Counted from the first letter of the stretch, positions 33,906-42,679 are shown. The stretch is 64,000 nt of DNA from Bdellovibrionales bacterium (GCA_947502835.1 CANNBJ010000001.1:496001-560000); one strand, 5' to 3'. Program-made: numbers and translations. Notes: a model not told the origin generated them from the letters alone.

Positions 33906-35618
33906 TCAGCGATGACGCAAGAAAAACCGGGAATCGAGTTTTTTCAACTCACTCGCGGTCTTCCTCACGGGAATCCCGCACTCTCGAAGGGAAGGATCAC
34001 TGAGTGAAACTCGACACCAAATCTGCGCGAGCCTACGAAAGAGCGCTTGGTATCCAAGCAATGTGTAGCGCCCGAAGTGTGTGCAGGCTCCCTCATACCT
34101 CTGCACCTGATATTCCTCTTCGGTCGTCACGTATCCCGCATAGGAGTTCGCGTATCCAGAAATCACAACCCTCTCCACACCTCTCGCCTTCAAGATGGGC
34201 AAAAGCAGACTCCTCAGTCTTTGCCCCGCCTGCGTGGTGAACTCGCCAGGAACCGCTGCGAACCCGATCTTTCCAATCTGAAAGAGCTGGATTGGCATCC
34301 GGGTCGGAGTCATCGGCTCACCTCGAAACACTCGAATTCGCGACCAAAAGCGGATCACCCCCATCAGGGGATCAAGCCAACCCGGAATCGGAAGATCCTC
34401 CGGTTTTGAATCCCCAAACACCTTTCCTGCAGAAAGCTCCACACAGATCACCTTGTTCCCGTGAACCGATTGAGAAAGTCTTCTCCCTTTCAAAAAATAC
34501 ACCGCGCGCAAGATCCATTCTGCGAGGACTACCAACGCTCGCGGCGCACCCTGCCCTTCCTCAGTGCCTGCCATGAATGAACATCCCAGGGCGGCAGGTC
34601 CCGTCCTCACCCCTTCACGCCCTCCCACCCACTCAGGCGGAATCGGAATGTTTGTGCAATCATGATAGGAAAGAATAGAATCCAATTCCGGCTCATGGCC
34701 GGAAACACTTCTGAGGCAAGTCGATCCCTCCAAGAGCTTCCTTGCATATTTCGCCTGAATCTCCGCATTGAACTCCGCACTCTGCTGGTCATCCCGGAAC
34801 CGCCCCCTCCTCTCACGCTTGAACCAGTACTTCCGGAAATTCGGACTCACATCTCCCGCAGCGCCTTGGGCAAAAATCACCACGGCCCCCGCACCACCGG
34901 GTTCATTCTCAAGAATCCTTGAGGCAATGCCTTTGTGGTCTGGATGAATCGCATGAAAATCACGATGGACCGATGTGCAATGGACCGGGAACCAATTCAC
35001 ATGGGCGATCAGGGCACCTGACTCATCGAACGCCGAAATCCCGTCCATGGTACGGAAAACAGCCCGCTCACGCCGATTCTCCGGAACCGGCTCTACATCG
35101 CGATTGGAATTGTACGCTTGAATCGAGCGGTTGAAGGCGACCTGCTCGTGAAGCGGGATCTCAATGGCCCCGCTTTTCAGAATCGCAGGTTTGAGTCCCC
35201 TTGAGGCTAGCAAGACCGACTCAACGATCCCCTCAACATAGGTCTCAAATATCCCCGGGTGATACCCCCTGCTTGGAATATTGTAGAGTATCGAATGGCA
35301 ATACCCTCCGGGTGCATTGTGGGTATGGGTGGCCGTAAGGATTACCTCATCCTCACGAAAAGGAGTCTCCCATTCTCCGCGTGCTTGTACTGAATTGAGC
35401 CGTTTCATCACTTCGAGTCTCAACGACTCGCTGATGAAACAGATCTCCACACACACAAACACGAGTCGCTTGCCCGCATGATCCTCCAGTGCCACCGCTC
35501 TGGAATGGATTGGCAAGAACACGTGGTGGGCCATGTGTTTTGGATCACCCCAACCGAGCAGCGGCAAAGGATCTTTGATCTTTGGCGTGATGTCGACCCT
35601 CGCGGCTCCTGCTTTCAT
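33906..35618 (-). CDS. Neutral/alkaline ceramidase-like amidohydrolase without signal peptide
   Basis: Neutral ceramidases split ceramide into a sphingoid base and a fatty acid. Family signatures are consecutive: ARVDITP near the start, ATHTHNAPGGY (zinc His region), NWFPVHCTS (second His region), QGAAGDVSPN (around the catalytic Ser), PGEFTTQAGQRL and VISGYANSYAGYVTTEEEYQVQRYEG. The 570-residue protein stops soon after this last motif, so the C-terminal beta-sandwich of secreted bacterial and animal enzymes seems missing. It begins directly with the catalytic domain and lacks a signal peptide, so it is likely cytoplasmic. It starts 3 nt after the S1P-lyase-like gene. Confidence 0.85.
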   Translation of the reverse strand: MKAGAARVDITPKIKDPLPLLGWGDPKHMAHHVFLPIHSRAVALEDHAGKRLVFVCVEICFISESLRLEVMKRLNSVQARGEWETPFREDEVILTATHTHNAPGGYCHSILYNIPSRGYHPGIFETYVEGIVESVLLASRGLKPAILKSGAIEIPLHEQVAFNRSIQAYNSNRDVEPVPENRRERAVFRTMDGISAFDESGALIAHVNWFPVHCTSVHRDFHAIHPDHKGIASRILENEPGGAGAVVIFAQGAAGDVSPNFRKYWFKRERRGRFRDDQQSAEFNAEIQAKYARKLLEGSTCLRSVSGHEPELDSILSYHDCTNIPIPPEWVGGREGVRTGPAALGCSFMAGTEEGQGAPRALVVLAEWILRAVYFLKGRRLSQSVHGNKVICVELSAGKVFGDSKPEDLPIPGWLDPLMGVIRFWSRIRVFRGEPMTPTRMPIQLFQIGKIGFAAVPGEFTTQAGQRLRSLLLPILKARGVERVVISGYANSYAGYVTTEEEYQVQRYEGACTHFGRYTLLGYQALFRRLAQIWCRVSLSDPSLRECGIPVRKTASELKKLDSRFFLRHR

Positions 35619-35621
35619 ACC

Positions 35622-37133
35622 CTAGACCCTGTAAATTGCATCGAGTGTCTTCTTCAAAAGATCCGCAACCAGACCTCGAAACGGAAGACTCGAGGCCATG
35701 CCATATACCGGAGCCATTCCACCTGATTTTCCCGGACTTCTCCGGGCTTCTGCCACACTCCAGGCAAGGTCCGCAACAAAGCGCGCAAGCACCCCGGGCT
35801 CAAGATGTCTCAAGGTCAGTGCGATATGAAAGCACGGAGGATGGTGAAGGCCGTTCAAATTCCAGCCTCTCTCGCCCATTCGATCCATCACCTCGTAAAT
35901 GTCCACTTCATCGGATGCAAACGCAAGAATCCAGAGGGGATCCCCCAACACCCTGATCCCCGGTATCTTTGCTGCTTCGGTCTTCAGGAATGAACCTGCC
36001 TCCAGGAGCTTCCGGGCCATTTTACGATACCCCTCCGCCCCAACCGAAAGAAGACTTGCCCAACAGGTTGCACTGAGAGCGCCAGGTCTTGAGCCCATCA
36101 GTGTCGGCGAAAAGTAGAGGCCCCCCGGCCACTCCGTGGCAGTAAAATACTGCTCTCGTCTAAGCTCCTCGTCCCGATACAAAACCACGGATGTTCCCTT
36201 TGCGGCAAACCCGTACTTGTGGGTATCGATGGACATGGAGGTCACACCGGGCAATCGAAAATCCACAATGGGCACCGAAAATCCCACCTGTTCTGCAAAC
36301 GGGAGCACAAACCCTCCAAGGCATGCATCCGTATGAAATCCCACTCCATTCCTGCGTGCGATCCCGGAGAGTTGATCAATCGGATCAATCACGCCATGGG
36401 GAAACGCGGGAGCGGAGCCCACAATCGCGATCGTCCTTGAATTGACTCGTGCCTCCACCCGGGACGGTTCGAGAACAAAGTGCTGATTCACGGGTATCTT
36501 GATGAGTTTGATTCCGAAATAATCTGCGGCCTTGTCAAAAGCCGCATGTGCCGTGGTCGAGAGAATCACCTCAGGCCTCCGGACCCCCTTCGTTCGACGT
36601 GCGCGGTCGCGATACACCTTCATTGCAAGCAGGATGCTCTCGGTCCCGCCGGAGGTGACCGTACCGCAAACACCGGGCGCCTGATCCCCGCGTCCAGAAA
36701 ATCCAGCAACCATGGAGACAATCTCAGCTTCGAACTTGGTAGCGCTCGGAAAAAGATCGCTATGGAGGGGATTGCTTTGGGACTGCAAAGCATAGACCCG
36801 ATTCAAGAAGTCGATGTGCAAGGGATCTCCATGATAAATTGCACCCGAGACATAGCCATCCTCCCACTTCGGACGCTCAAGCTCTTGCATGGCGCGAATC
36901 TCCTCAAGAATCCGCTCACGTTCGATTCCCCCTTCCGGAAGAGCATGGTGCCGTTTGAACGTGGAGTGATAGGGTTTCAGGCTTCGCTCAAGCATCTGCG
37001 CAACCTTGCGATCCTCCTCCTCGATCATTGCCTTGAAGCGGGGATTCTTCTTCAACACCCCCTCAAGCCACCGGATCAGAAACCCCGGCAGAAAACCCAG
37101 CAGCTTTTCATACTTTTCGATGGGATTCTTCAT
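35622..37133 (-). CDS. Sphingosine-1-phosphate lyase-like PLP-dependent enzyme
   Basis: S1P lyase cleaves phosphorylated sphingoid bases into a fatty aldehyde and phosphoethanolamine. The order and content of motifs follow eukaryotic SGPL1: VSGAIYHGD, SNPLHSDLFPSATKFEAE, GTVTSGGTESILLAMK, TAHAAFDKAADYFG, GSAPAFPHGVIDPI, HTDACLGGF, the PLP lysine in DTHKYGFAAKGTSVVLYR, and EWPGGLYFSPTLMGSRPG. Glutamate decarboxylase-like enzymes lack this combination. The start ATG 37133 overlaps the kinase stop (ATGA); the track start at 37166 is upstream. About 503 residues. The N-terminal LPGFLIRWLEGVL may associate with membrane. Confidence 0.9.
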   Translation of the reverse strand: MKNPIEKYEKLLGFLPGFLIRWLEGVLKKNPRFKAMIEEEDRKVAQMLERSLKPYHSTFKRHHALPEGGIERERILEEIRAMQELERPKWEDGYVSGAIYHGDPLHIDFLNRVYALQSQSNPLHSDLFPSATKFEAEIVSMVAGFSGRGDQAPGVCGTVTSGGTESILLAMKVYRDRARRTKGVRRPEVILSTTAHAAFDKAADYFGIKLIKIPVNQHFVLEPSRVEARVNSRTIAIVGSAPAFPHGVIDPIDQLSGIARRNGVGFHTDACLGGFVLPFAEQVGFSVPIVDFRLPGVTSMSIDTHKYGFAAKGTSVVLYRDEELRREQYFTATEWPGGLYFSPTLMGSRPGALSATCWASLLSVGAEGYRKMARKLLEAGSFLKTEAAKIPGIRVLGDPLWILAFASDEVDIYEVMDRMGERGWNLNGLHHPPCFHIALTLRHLEPGVLARFVADLAWSVAEARRSPGKSGGMAPVYGMASSLPFRGLVADLLKKTLDAIYRV

Positions 37134-38716
37134 GACCGCACCTTTGCATTCAGCCTTCGGAACCAATCCTGATTCCGGTTGAAATACTCCACATAACTTG
37201 GAAAAACACGATCATAGACCGCACGATTCTCTTTGTTCGGGGAAAACACCCGTCTCACCCGGACAAGACTCTGGATCTGCTCCGGAGTCCTCTCCCCCAA
37301 GGCTATCCACGCGAGGGCCGCAGCACCCCTTGAGTTGGCAGAGAGCGGATCTTCCATCTGATGGATCTCCACTCCCAGCACATCGGAAAAAATCCCGGCC
37401 CACACCGCGGACTTCGCCCCGCCCCCGATAAAACGAACTCGATCAAAAGAGCGCCCGCAGAACCTTTCCGCATACCCTTTCAACCACCGGAGATTCATGG
37501 CAACTCCTTCCATGACCGCGCGCACGAGATGCTTCTGCTCATGCCGGAGCGAAAGATTCGCAAATCCCCCGCGAACATGATGAACATCAACGGGCGAGCG
37601 CTCCCCATTGAGCCACGGGAAAAATACCAACCCCTCCGCTCCCGCAGGAACGGATGCGGCCAACTGATCCATCCGCTCATATGTGTCAGGAGGGGCTGAA
37701 AAAGAACCGATGGAGTCCTCGGGAAATAAAATCCGGTTTTTCAGAAACTGAAGGGATGCTCCGGCTGTTTGCTGTTCATTCACAAGAAAATAGCGACCGG
37801 GCAAACCTGAGGGAATGCTCGTCATATTGTGGAAGAGATCCGTTTTCTTGTAGGGAACATGGCAAATCAGCCAAGCCGACGTCCCGACATACACATGGGG
37901 AACAAAATCCTGAATCGCCCCCGAACCAACAGCGGCCGAATGCAAGTCAGGGGTTCCGGCAATCACAATCGTATCCTCGGGGATGTGAAACTCCCGTGCA
38001 ACATCTGCCTTGATGCGTCCCAGAACGGAGTTTGTGGGCACAAGCTCCGGAAGCTTTTCGATGGGGATTCCACTCTTCCGGAGCAATCGCTCGGAATACC
38101 GGACGTTGTGGATGTCCCGATTGTCCGTGAGCCAATGAACCGTTATGGATTCAAACGAAGCACGGGCAAGTCCGCAAAAATAAAAGTTGAGATAATCCTT
38201 CGGCTCAAGAAACACCATCGTTTTCTCAAAGAGCTCCGGACGCGCTCTTTTCAGGTAAAGAATGTGCGAGATGGAATCCTTTCCGGAACGCGTCGGGCCT
38301 CCTCCTGTGATCCGGATCCAATCGAGGATCGCAAAAAGACCGTACCCATCCACTTTGGGAAATCCCTCGGTAAGCCTGGCTGCATCGGGAGCCCCCCGCG
38401 CATCCATCCACAGAATGGCATTCGAAAGCACCTCCCCCGACCTTCCGACCGGAACCGTGCCCGACCATTGGGCGGTTGCGTTCAAAGCACGGACCCGTGG
38501 AAACAGCTCAGGGCTTTTTTCATGGAGTTCATCCACTGCAGACCGGATGGCACGGATCCACTCTGCGGGGTCCTGTTCAACACCATTTTCTTCCTTGAAA
38601 ATCAGCTTCACTTCCCGAAATGTCGAAGCAAGAAGATTCAGGTCCCGGTCAAAAATCGACACCTTCGGACCGGAAGTTCCAAGATCAATCGTAAGAATGA
38701 GATCCTTTGAAACCAT
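37130..38716 (-). CDS. FGGY-family kinase (xylulokinase-like) of the sphingolipid operon
   Basis: The N-terminal actin-like fold has the phosphate-1 motif TIDLGTSGPKV. ATAQWSGTVPV and the C-terminal FIGGGAKSAVWAGIFSDVLG match FGGY kinases. Known members phosphorylate sugars, polyols or other small hydroxylated compounds. Here the gene is first in an operon with S1P-lyase-like and ceramidase-like genes and overlaps the lyase gene, so its substrate may be a sphingoid base or a related amino alcohol; that is inference. 528 residues, typical. TAAACT lies 6 nt before the ATG, predicting a promoter of its own and a leaderless message. Confidence 0.85.
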   Translation of the reverse strand: MVSKDLILTIDLGTSGPKVSIFDRDLNLLASTFREVKLIFKEENGVEQDPAEWIRAIRSAVDELHEKSPELFPRVRALNATAQWSGTVPVGRSGEVLSNAILWMDARGAPDAARLTEGFPKVDGYGLFAILDWIRITGGGPTRSGKDSISHILYLKRARPELFEKTMVFLEPKDYLNFYFCGLARASFESITVHWLTDNRDIHNVRYSERLLRKSGIPIEKLPELVPTNSVLGRIKADVAREFHIPEDTIVIAGTPDLHSAAVGSGAIQDFVPHVYVGTSAWLICHVPYKKTDLFHNMTSIPSGLPGRYFLVNEQQTAGASLQFLKNRILFPEDSIGSFSAPPDTYERMDQLAASVPAGAEGLVFFPWLNGERSPVDVHHVRGGFANLSLRHEQKHLVRAVMEGVAMNLRWLKGYAERFCGRSFDRVRFIGGGAKSAVWAGIFSDVLGVEIHQMEDPLSANSRGAAALAWIALGERTPEQIQSLVRVRRVFSPNKENRAVYDRVFPSYVEYFNRNQDWFRRLNAKVRS

Positions 38717-38722
38717 AAGTAC

Positions 38723-38728
38723 AGTTTA
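38723..38728 (-). promoter_or_regulatory. -10 box of the FGGY kinase/S1P lyase/ceramidase operon
   Basis: TAAACT on the minus strand ends 6 nt before ATG 38716, in the 74-bp gap after trmO. The -35 is weak. It makes the sphingolipid operon independent of the upstream operon. Confidence 0.4.
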
Positions 38729-38790
38729 TGGATTTCAAAATCGTTGAGCCAGCCTTTTCTTTTTCGGGGGCACACCGCCGAAAAACCCAT

Positions 38791-39504
38791 TCAAACCAAG
38801 CGGATCCCCGTGACACGGATTCGTCCACCCGGGAGGATTTCCCAATGGATGTCATTTCCCATCAAACGAAATGCAAATCGTTTTCCGGAGGACGCCGTGT
38901 CACCGATCGGCGTATGTTCCCTTTGGGATCTTGGCCTCGGGTCCCACTCGAGCACGCCGATGATCAAGTCCAAAATTCCAAGCCTCTCCGCCTGATCGCG
39001 CGCCTCTGCACCAAACTCGACCGGATACCGCTCAACCTCGCCGATGGCCCAGCCACTTGAGGCATCCTCCACTTGATCCGCATAGGGAAGATAAGGCTTC
39101 AGATCCAGAAGCGGACTTCCATCCAGAATGTCCACACCGCTGACCCTGAGCTCCGCACTCCCGTCCTTTGAAAAACGAATCTCCTCAAGCTTGACAACCG
39201 ACATCCCGATCGGATTCGGACGATGCGGCGAGCGGGATGCAAACACCCCGACTCTCGAAGGCGCATCGAGCCTTGGCGGCTGGATGGTGGGACGCCACAA
39301 ATCGGGATGACGTTCATTCTGCGCCTTGTGAAAAAGATAAATGAGCCAAAGATGACTGAATCCGGAAAGGTGAAGAAAACAATCCGGGTGGGAGAATTCA
39401 GGATGGAGCCGAACAATCCCATGCGCTTCCTTGACCATCAGGGATTGCCTTGGAACCCCGAATTTTTCGTGGAAACATGTCGAAATGAAGCCAATCGGTT
39501 TCAT
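38791..39504 (-). CDS. trmO: tRNA (N6-threonylcarbamoyladenosine(37)-N6)-methyltransferase TrmO
   Basis: TrmO adds a methyl group to t6A37 in certain tRNAs, using SAM and a beta-barrel fold. The N-terminus MKPIGFIST, the HLWLIYLFH strand and the SPHRPNPIGMS motif are diagnostic. DILDGSPLLDLKPYLPY follows as usual. The start ATG 39504 overlaps the MFS stop (ATGA) with GAGGGG upstream; the track start at 39648 lies within the MFS gene. About 237 residues including the C-terminal domain. Its place after a transporter has no obvious meaning. Confidence 0.92.
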   Translation of the reverse strand: MKPIGFISTCFHEKFGVPRQSLMVKEAHGIVRLHPEFSHPDCFLHLSGFSHLWLIYLFHKAQNERHPDLWRPTIQPPRLDAPSRVGVFASRSPHRPNPIGMSVVKLEEIRFSKDGSAELRVSGVDILDGSPLLDLKPYLPYADQVEDASSGWAIGEVERYPVEFGAEARDQAERLGILDLIIGVLEWDPRPRSQREHTPIGDTASSGKRFAFRLMGNDIHWEILPGGRIRVTGIRLV

Positions 39505-40712
39505 GAAGCGCCCCTCACTTTGGTCTTCCATGTGGGAATAGCCATCAGCGAAAGCAGGGCCGAGAACACCCCGAAAGCACCGATCACTCCACGAACCCCG
39601 AAACTCTTGAAAAGAATCGGCGAAGCCAGAGTGAACACCAGCGTGCACAGTGAATCAAGAATCATTCGCAACCGAACGACAGGGGTGATGGACCTGTGAG
39701 GGAACCGATCCTGAATCATCTCAAGAAAGGGAGTATCGTTCATGGGTCCGCCCACCGCACAAAGCGCCGAAAAAAAACAAATCCAAGGAAGAGTGGAAGA
39801 CAAGGAGATCATAAGAAAAGATACTCCGATAAACCCGAACCCGATGTACACCCAAGGTTCGGAATGCTTCCGGTGAATGTTTCCAAAGACGAGAGCCGAG
39901 CTGATATTCCCGACACCGTAGGACGCCATGATCCAACCAAAGGCCTTGAGGCCCTCCTGTTCAAGACCTCTTGCAAGCAAAGCAAGACCGACTCCATACA
40001 CAACGCCCCAGGGCCCTGAGCCCAATGTCTTGACCAGAAGTGCCCTGAAAATGTCGGGGTGCTTTCGCACCTCCCGGAAGGTCCGGATGACTCCCATTTT
40101 CTTCGGGATTTCCCGCCCACGCATGCACCCTTCATCATAGTTTCGATGCAGGGAGCGAATCAGAAGTGCCGAAAAAATGAAGCTGACCGCATCCAGGGTG
40201 AAAAAATGAAAAACCGGAATCACGCCGGAAAGCATACTCACCAAAACAGGACCCGCAACCCTCGCAAGACGATAGGTGGTCGACATCAGACCGTTTCCGG
40301 CACGAAGGAGCCTTGGCTGGGTGACAAGTACGGAAATGGAACTCAGAAGCGCGGGCTCAAAATAAGTCCCGAGGGCGGCCATGGCAATCGTAACAGCGGC
40401 CAGAATGGGATACGAGTTGATCCCGCAGAGAAAGAACCCCACCGGAATGAGCACCAGAATCGCCCGCAACAGGTCAACCGCAATCAGGGTGGCATCAGGC
40501 CGGAATCGATCAGCAAGATGGCCAAAGAAAAACCCGAACGCAAGTCCTGCTGCGAGCTGCATGGAGGCAAGGTAGCCGGTGTCCGCTCCGAGAACCCCCA
40601 CTGCAAGCCATATGAAGGCGATCTTGAACAGCTCATCCCCGATCGCAGACCCCACCTGCCCAAGCCAAAGCTTGCGAAGAGGCCGATTCCGAAAGCCCTC
40701 CATCATCAGCAT
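39501..40712 (-). CDS. Major facilitator superfamily transporter (MFS_3-like)
   Basis: 403 residues with about 12 hydrophobic segments. RPLRKLWLGQVGSAIGDEL at the start and FFGHLADRF in the second loop are typical of the MFS_3/enterobactin-exporter-like group. The substrate is unknown. It starts directly after the HTTM gene stop and overlaps trmO. The DCC-unknown-HTTM-MFS-trmO genes form one operon by overlap. Confidence 0.85.
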   Translation of the reverse strand: MLMMEGFRNRPLRKLWLGQVGSAIGDELFKIAFIWLAVGVLGADTGYLASMQLAAGLAFGFFFGHLADRFRPDATLIAVDLLRAILVLIPVGFFLCGINSYPILAAVTIAMAALGTYFEPALLSSISVLVTQPRLLRAGNGLMSTTYRLARVAGPVLVSMLSGVIPVFHFFTLDAVSFIFSALLIRSLHRNYDEGCMRGREIPKKMGVIRTFREVRKHPDIFRALLVKTLGSGPWGVVYGVGLALLARGLEQEGLKAFGWIMASYGVGNISSALVFGNIHRKHSEPWVYIGFGFIGVSFLMISLSSTLPWICFFSALCAVGGPMNDTPFLEMIQDRFPHRSITPVVRLRMILDSLCTLVFTLASPILFKSFGVRGVIGAFGVFSALLSLMAIPTWKTKVRGAS

Positions 40713-41639
40713 TCAAAGCTTCCTTTTCACTGAAAAGGGCAACCCCTCGGGGCGCAAGACGGCCAACCGTGCCTGAATCCAAAGAGCGAGCGCACGGCCT
40801 TGTCGGGGCTCAAGCATCACCACAAGAAGAGACATCATGATCCACTCGAACAGTGGAATGTTCATCGTGTACTCGATCCCGAGGTGGAGAAGCACTCCTG
40901 CGAGAATCACAGGAACCCGGAGCGGTTTGAACCAAATCAACGTGCCCAGTGCAAACTCGATGATCAGGCTGCCCCAGGTTGTCGCACGAATGGCCCAGAG
41001 ATGGTCAAAGACGTACGGAAGGGGAAACCGCTCAAAGTCCCACAAGCGGGACGTGTAGTAGGTTGCCTCCCCGTACGCCCATGCTCTTCCTTCTAATTTG
41101 TAAAAACAAGTTGAGAAATAAAGAAAGGAAATCTGCAGCTGAATCAACCGCTGGGCCCAAGGCATCTCAAGACGGGGCACGCGTGGCGCGAGTCCGGCTC
41201 CCCGTGAAAAATACCGGTCCAAGGAAAACGCTTTGCCCGCCTGACTGAAGCCAAGATGGAACAGCATCAATCGCAAGACCGTGTCTCCGGAGTTCAGGAT
41301 CAAGGGATTGTAGTAATGCAGCGAGCTCAGGGTGATGAATCCGATCCATGCGGAACTTCGTGTGAAAAAACCGAAAAGAAGAGAGATCGCGGAACAGAGA
41401 TGGAGCCAGAGAATCCAGGTACTGTTGAACAGTGTCGGCTTGAAGAATGAAAAGAGGTTTGAGCCTTGGAACCCGGACGGCCCCCAATACTCGACCACTC
41501 CCTTTTCGCCAAAGAAATCGGGAAGATCAGGGACCAAAAGGAGCGCATTGAAGATCAACATGATCGAAATCAGAATGCGAAACAGGGCGATCCCCTCGAC
41601 CGGTTCTTTCCGAAAGAGAAACTTGTGGAGGAAATTCAC
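40713..41639 (-). CDS. HTTM-domain membrane protein (gamma-carboxylase-like fold)
   Basis: 308 residues with several membrane helices. PVEGIALFRILISIMLIFNAL at the start and the repeated hydrophobic segments match the HTTM (horizontally transferred transmembrane) domain, also found in vitamin K-dependent gamma-carboxylase. The catalytic motifs of the carboxylase are not recognised. Bacterial HTTM genes often sit beside DCC-family thiol oxidoreductase genes, as here. The start overlaps the preceding gene (ATGA). A redox or lipid modification role is possible but unproven. Confidence 0.78.
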   Translation of the reverse strand: MNFLHKFLFRKEPVEGIALFRILISIMLIFNALLLVPDLPDFFGEKGVVEYWGPSGFQGSNLFSFFKPTLFNSTWILWLHLCSAISLLFGFFTRSSAWIGFITLSSLHYYNPLILNSGDTVLRLMLFHLGFSQAGKAFSLDRYFSRGAGLAPRVPRLEMPWAQRLIQLQISFLYFSTCFYKLEGRAWAYGEATYYTSRLWDFERFPLPYVFDHLWAIRATTWGSLIIEFALGTLIWFKPLRVPVILAGVLLHLGIEYTMNIPLFEWIMMSLLVVMLEPRQGRALALWIQARLAVLRPEGLPFSVKRKL

Positions 41640-42199
41640 AAATCCTCCTCCCGGATGGCTTGCGTATGAAATTTGAATTTTTCGAGCTTTTCATCGGGAA
41701 TCCGGTACCCGGTCGGGACGAACTCCTTGAGGGGGTCCTTGATCAGGGTCCAGTGACGCCACAACGAAACCTCGACGGGGATCCCTCCTCCTGAATCGCG
41801 GGCAAGGCGCGCCACATATCGGGCGGTCGACGGCCAAACTGCCTTGTGGTCGTCTGTTCGAACATTGTCGAGGGCCCATTTCCGGTAGCGTTCCTTGAAG
41901 AAACGCTCCACAAGGCTCATCTGTGACATTCGCGGCAGATCAAAAAAGCGAACCGAGCCATCGCGGAACTTCACTTCAGCGCGGATGAAGGCATTGATGC
42001 TCGAGGGCTCCGGCGCAAACATCGACCAGTTCTGGCCAAGATTGAAAAACCGGACATAACTTCGAAAGGGGGCTGCCACCACTTCCCGAACTGGAGAAAT
42101 CCTGGGAAACTCGCACAAAAAAATCGCAAGGCAATGAAACACACAAAAGCACCCGATCCAGAATCTTGAATCCCGCAGGGTCTTGGAAATCTTGCTCAT
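41636..42199 (-). CDS. Membrane-anchored companion of the HTTM protein
   Basis: About 187 residues with one N-terminal membrane helix (FWIGCFCVFHCLAIFLCEF) and a soluble domain containing FFNLGQNWSMFAPEP, a motif I associate with small proteins encoded next to HTTM genes. The rest is beta-rich with KFRDGSVRFFDLP. The start ATG 42199 overlaps the DCC gene stop (ATGA). Function unknown; an extracytoplasmic domain working with the HTTM protein is inferred from gene order. Confidence 0.6.
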   Translation of the reverse strand: MSKISKTLRDSRFWIGCFCVFHCLAIFLCEFPRISPVREVVAAPFRSYVRFFNLGQNWSMFAPEPSSINAFIRAEVKFRDGSVRFFDLPRMSQMSLVERFFKERYRKWALDNVRTDDHKAVWPSTARYVARLARDSGGGIPVEVSLWRHWTLIKDPLKEFVPTGYRIPDEKLEKFKFHTQAIREEDL

Positions 42200-42612
42200 C
42201 CAAGAAACCTCTGCTTCTCCTCGGGAGTTGGAATCCGGCACTGCTCAAGACGTCCGAAGATCCGGTACCGGATTCTTGCGACCAGCCGGTACAACGGATC
42301 CGCCATCCACGCGGGAATCAACAAAAAAGACTTGAGGAAGGACCAGGGAGCCGGCAGATATCCCAAAACACGAAACACCGCCCGTGATCTTCGATACACT
42401 CTTCCATTCGCCAACAGGTACACCGTGCTCAGCTCTTTGATTTCATCCGGTGAAACCCCGTGCTTCTCGAGCAGACTCCGTGCAAGATCCGACTGAAGTG
42501 CCACGAAGTGGATTTTCCCACCGGAATCCCGGGCCAATAAAAACTGAATAAGATGGTCGCACAATCCACAAAGTCCGTCGAAAAACAAAATCGGATGGGA
42601 ATGGCGCGACAT
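42196..42612 (-). CDS. DCC-family (DUF393) thiol-disulfide oxidoreductase
   Basis: The motif FFDGLCGLCD near the N-terminus is the DxxCxxC signature of the DCC/DUF393 family, a thioredoxin-like group. Downstream VYRRSRAVFRVLGYL fits the family. 138 residues. It leads the five-gene operon with HTTM and MFS genes. TAAACT ends 6 nt before the ATG, another leaderless layout, sharing promoter DNA with htrA. Confidence 0.88.
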   Translation of the reverse strand: MSRHSHPILFFDGLCGLCDHLIQFLLARDSGGKIHFVALQSDLARSLLEKHGVSPDEIKELSTVYLLANGRVYRRSRAVFRVLGYLPAPWSFLKSFLLIPAWMADPLYRLVARIRYRIFGRLEQCRIPTPEEKQRFLG

Positions 42613-42618
42613 GTCTTG

Positions 42619-42679
42619 AGTTTACCCCAGAGGGCTCGGGGATTGAAATCATAAAATGCTCCTGCTAAAATCCTCCGCT
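42619..42679. promoter_or_regulatory. Divergent leaderless promoters of the DCC operon and htrA
   Basis: For htrA: TTGAAA (42643-42648), 17 bp, TAAAAT (42666-42671), 8 nt, GTG 42680. For the DCC operon on the other strand: TTTCAA (the same hexamer reversed), 18 bp, TAAACT (42624-42619), 6 nt, ATG 42612. Sharing one -35 hexamer suggests mutually exclusive firing. Confidence 0.55.

Noticed and set aside
35622-37133. Glutamate or aromatic amino acid decarboxylase
   Set aside because: Many PLP decarboxylases share the fold, but the SNPLHSDLFP, HAAFDKAADYFG and EWPGGLYFSPTLMGSRPG segments follow S1P lyase.
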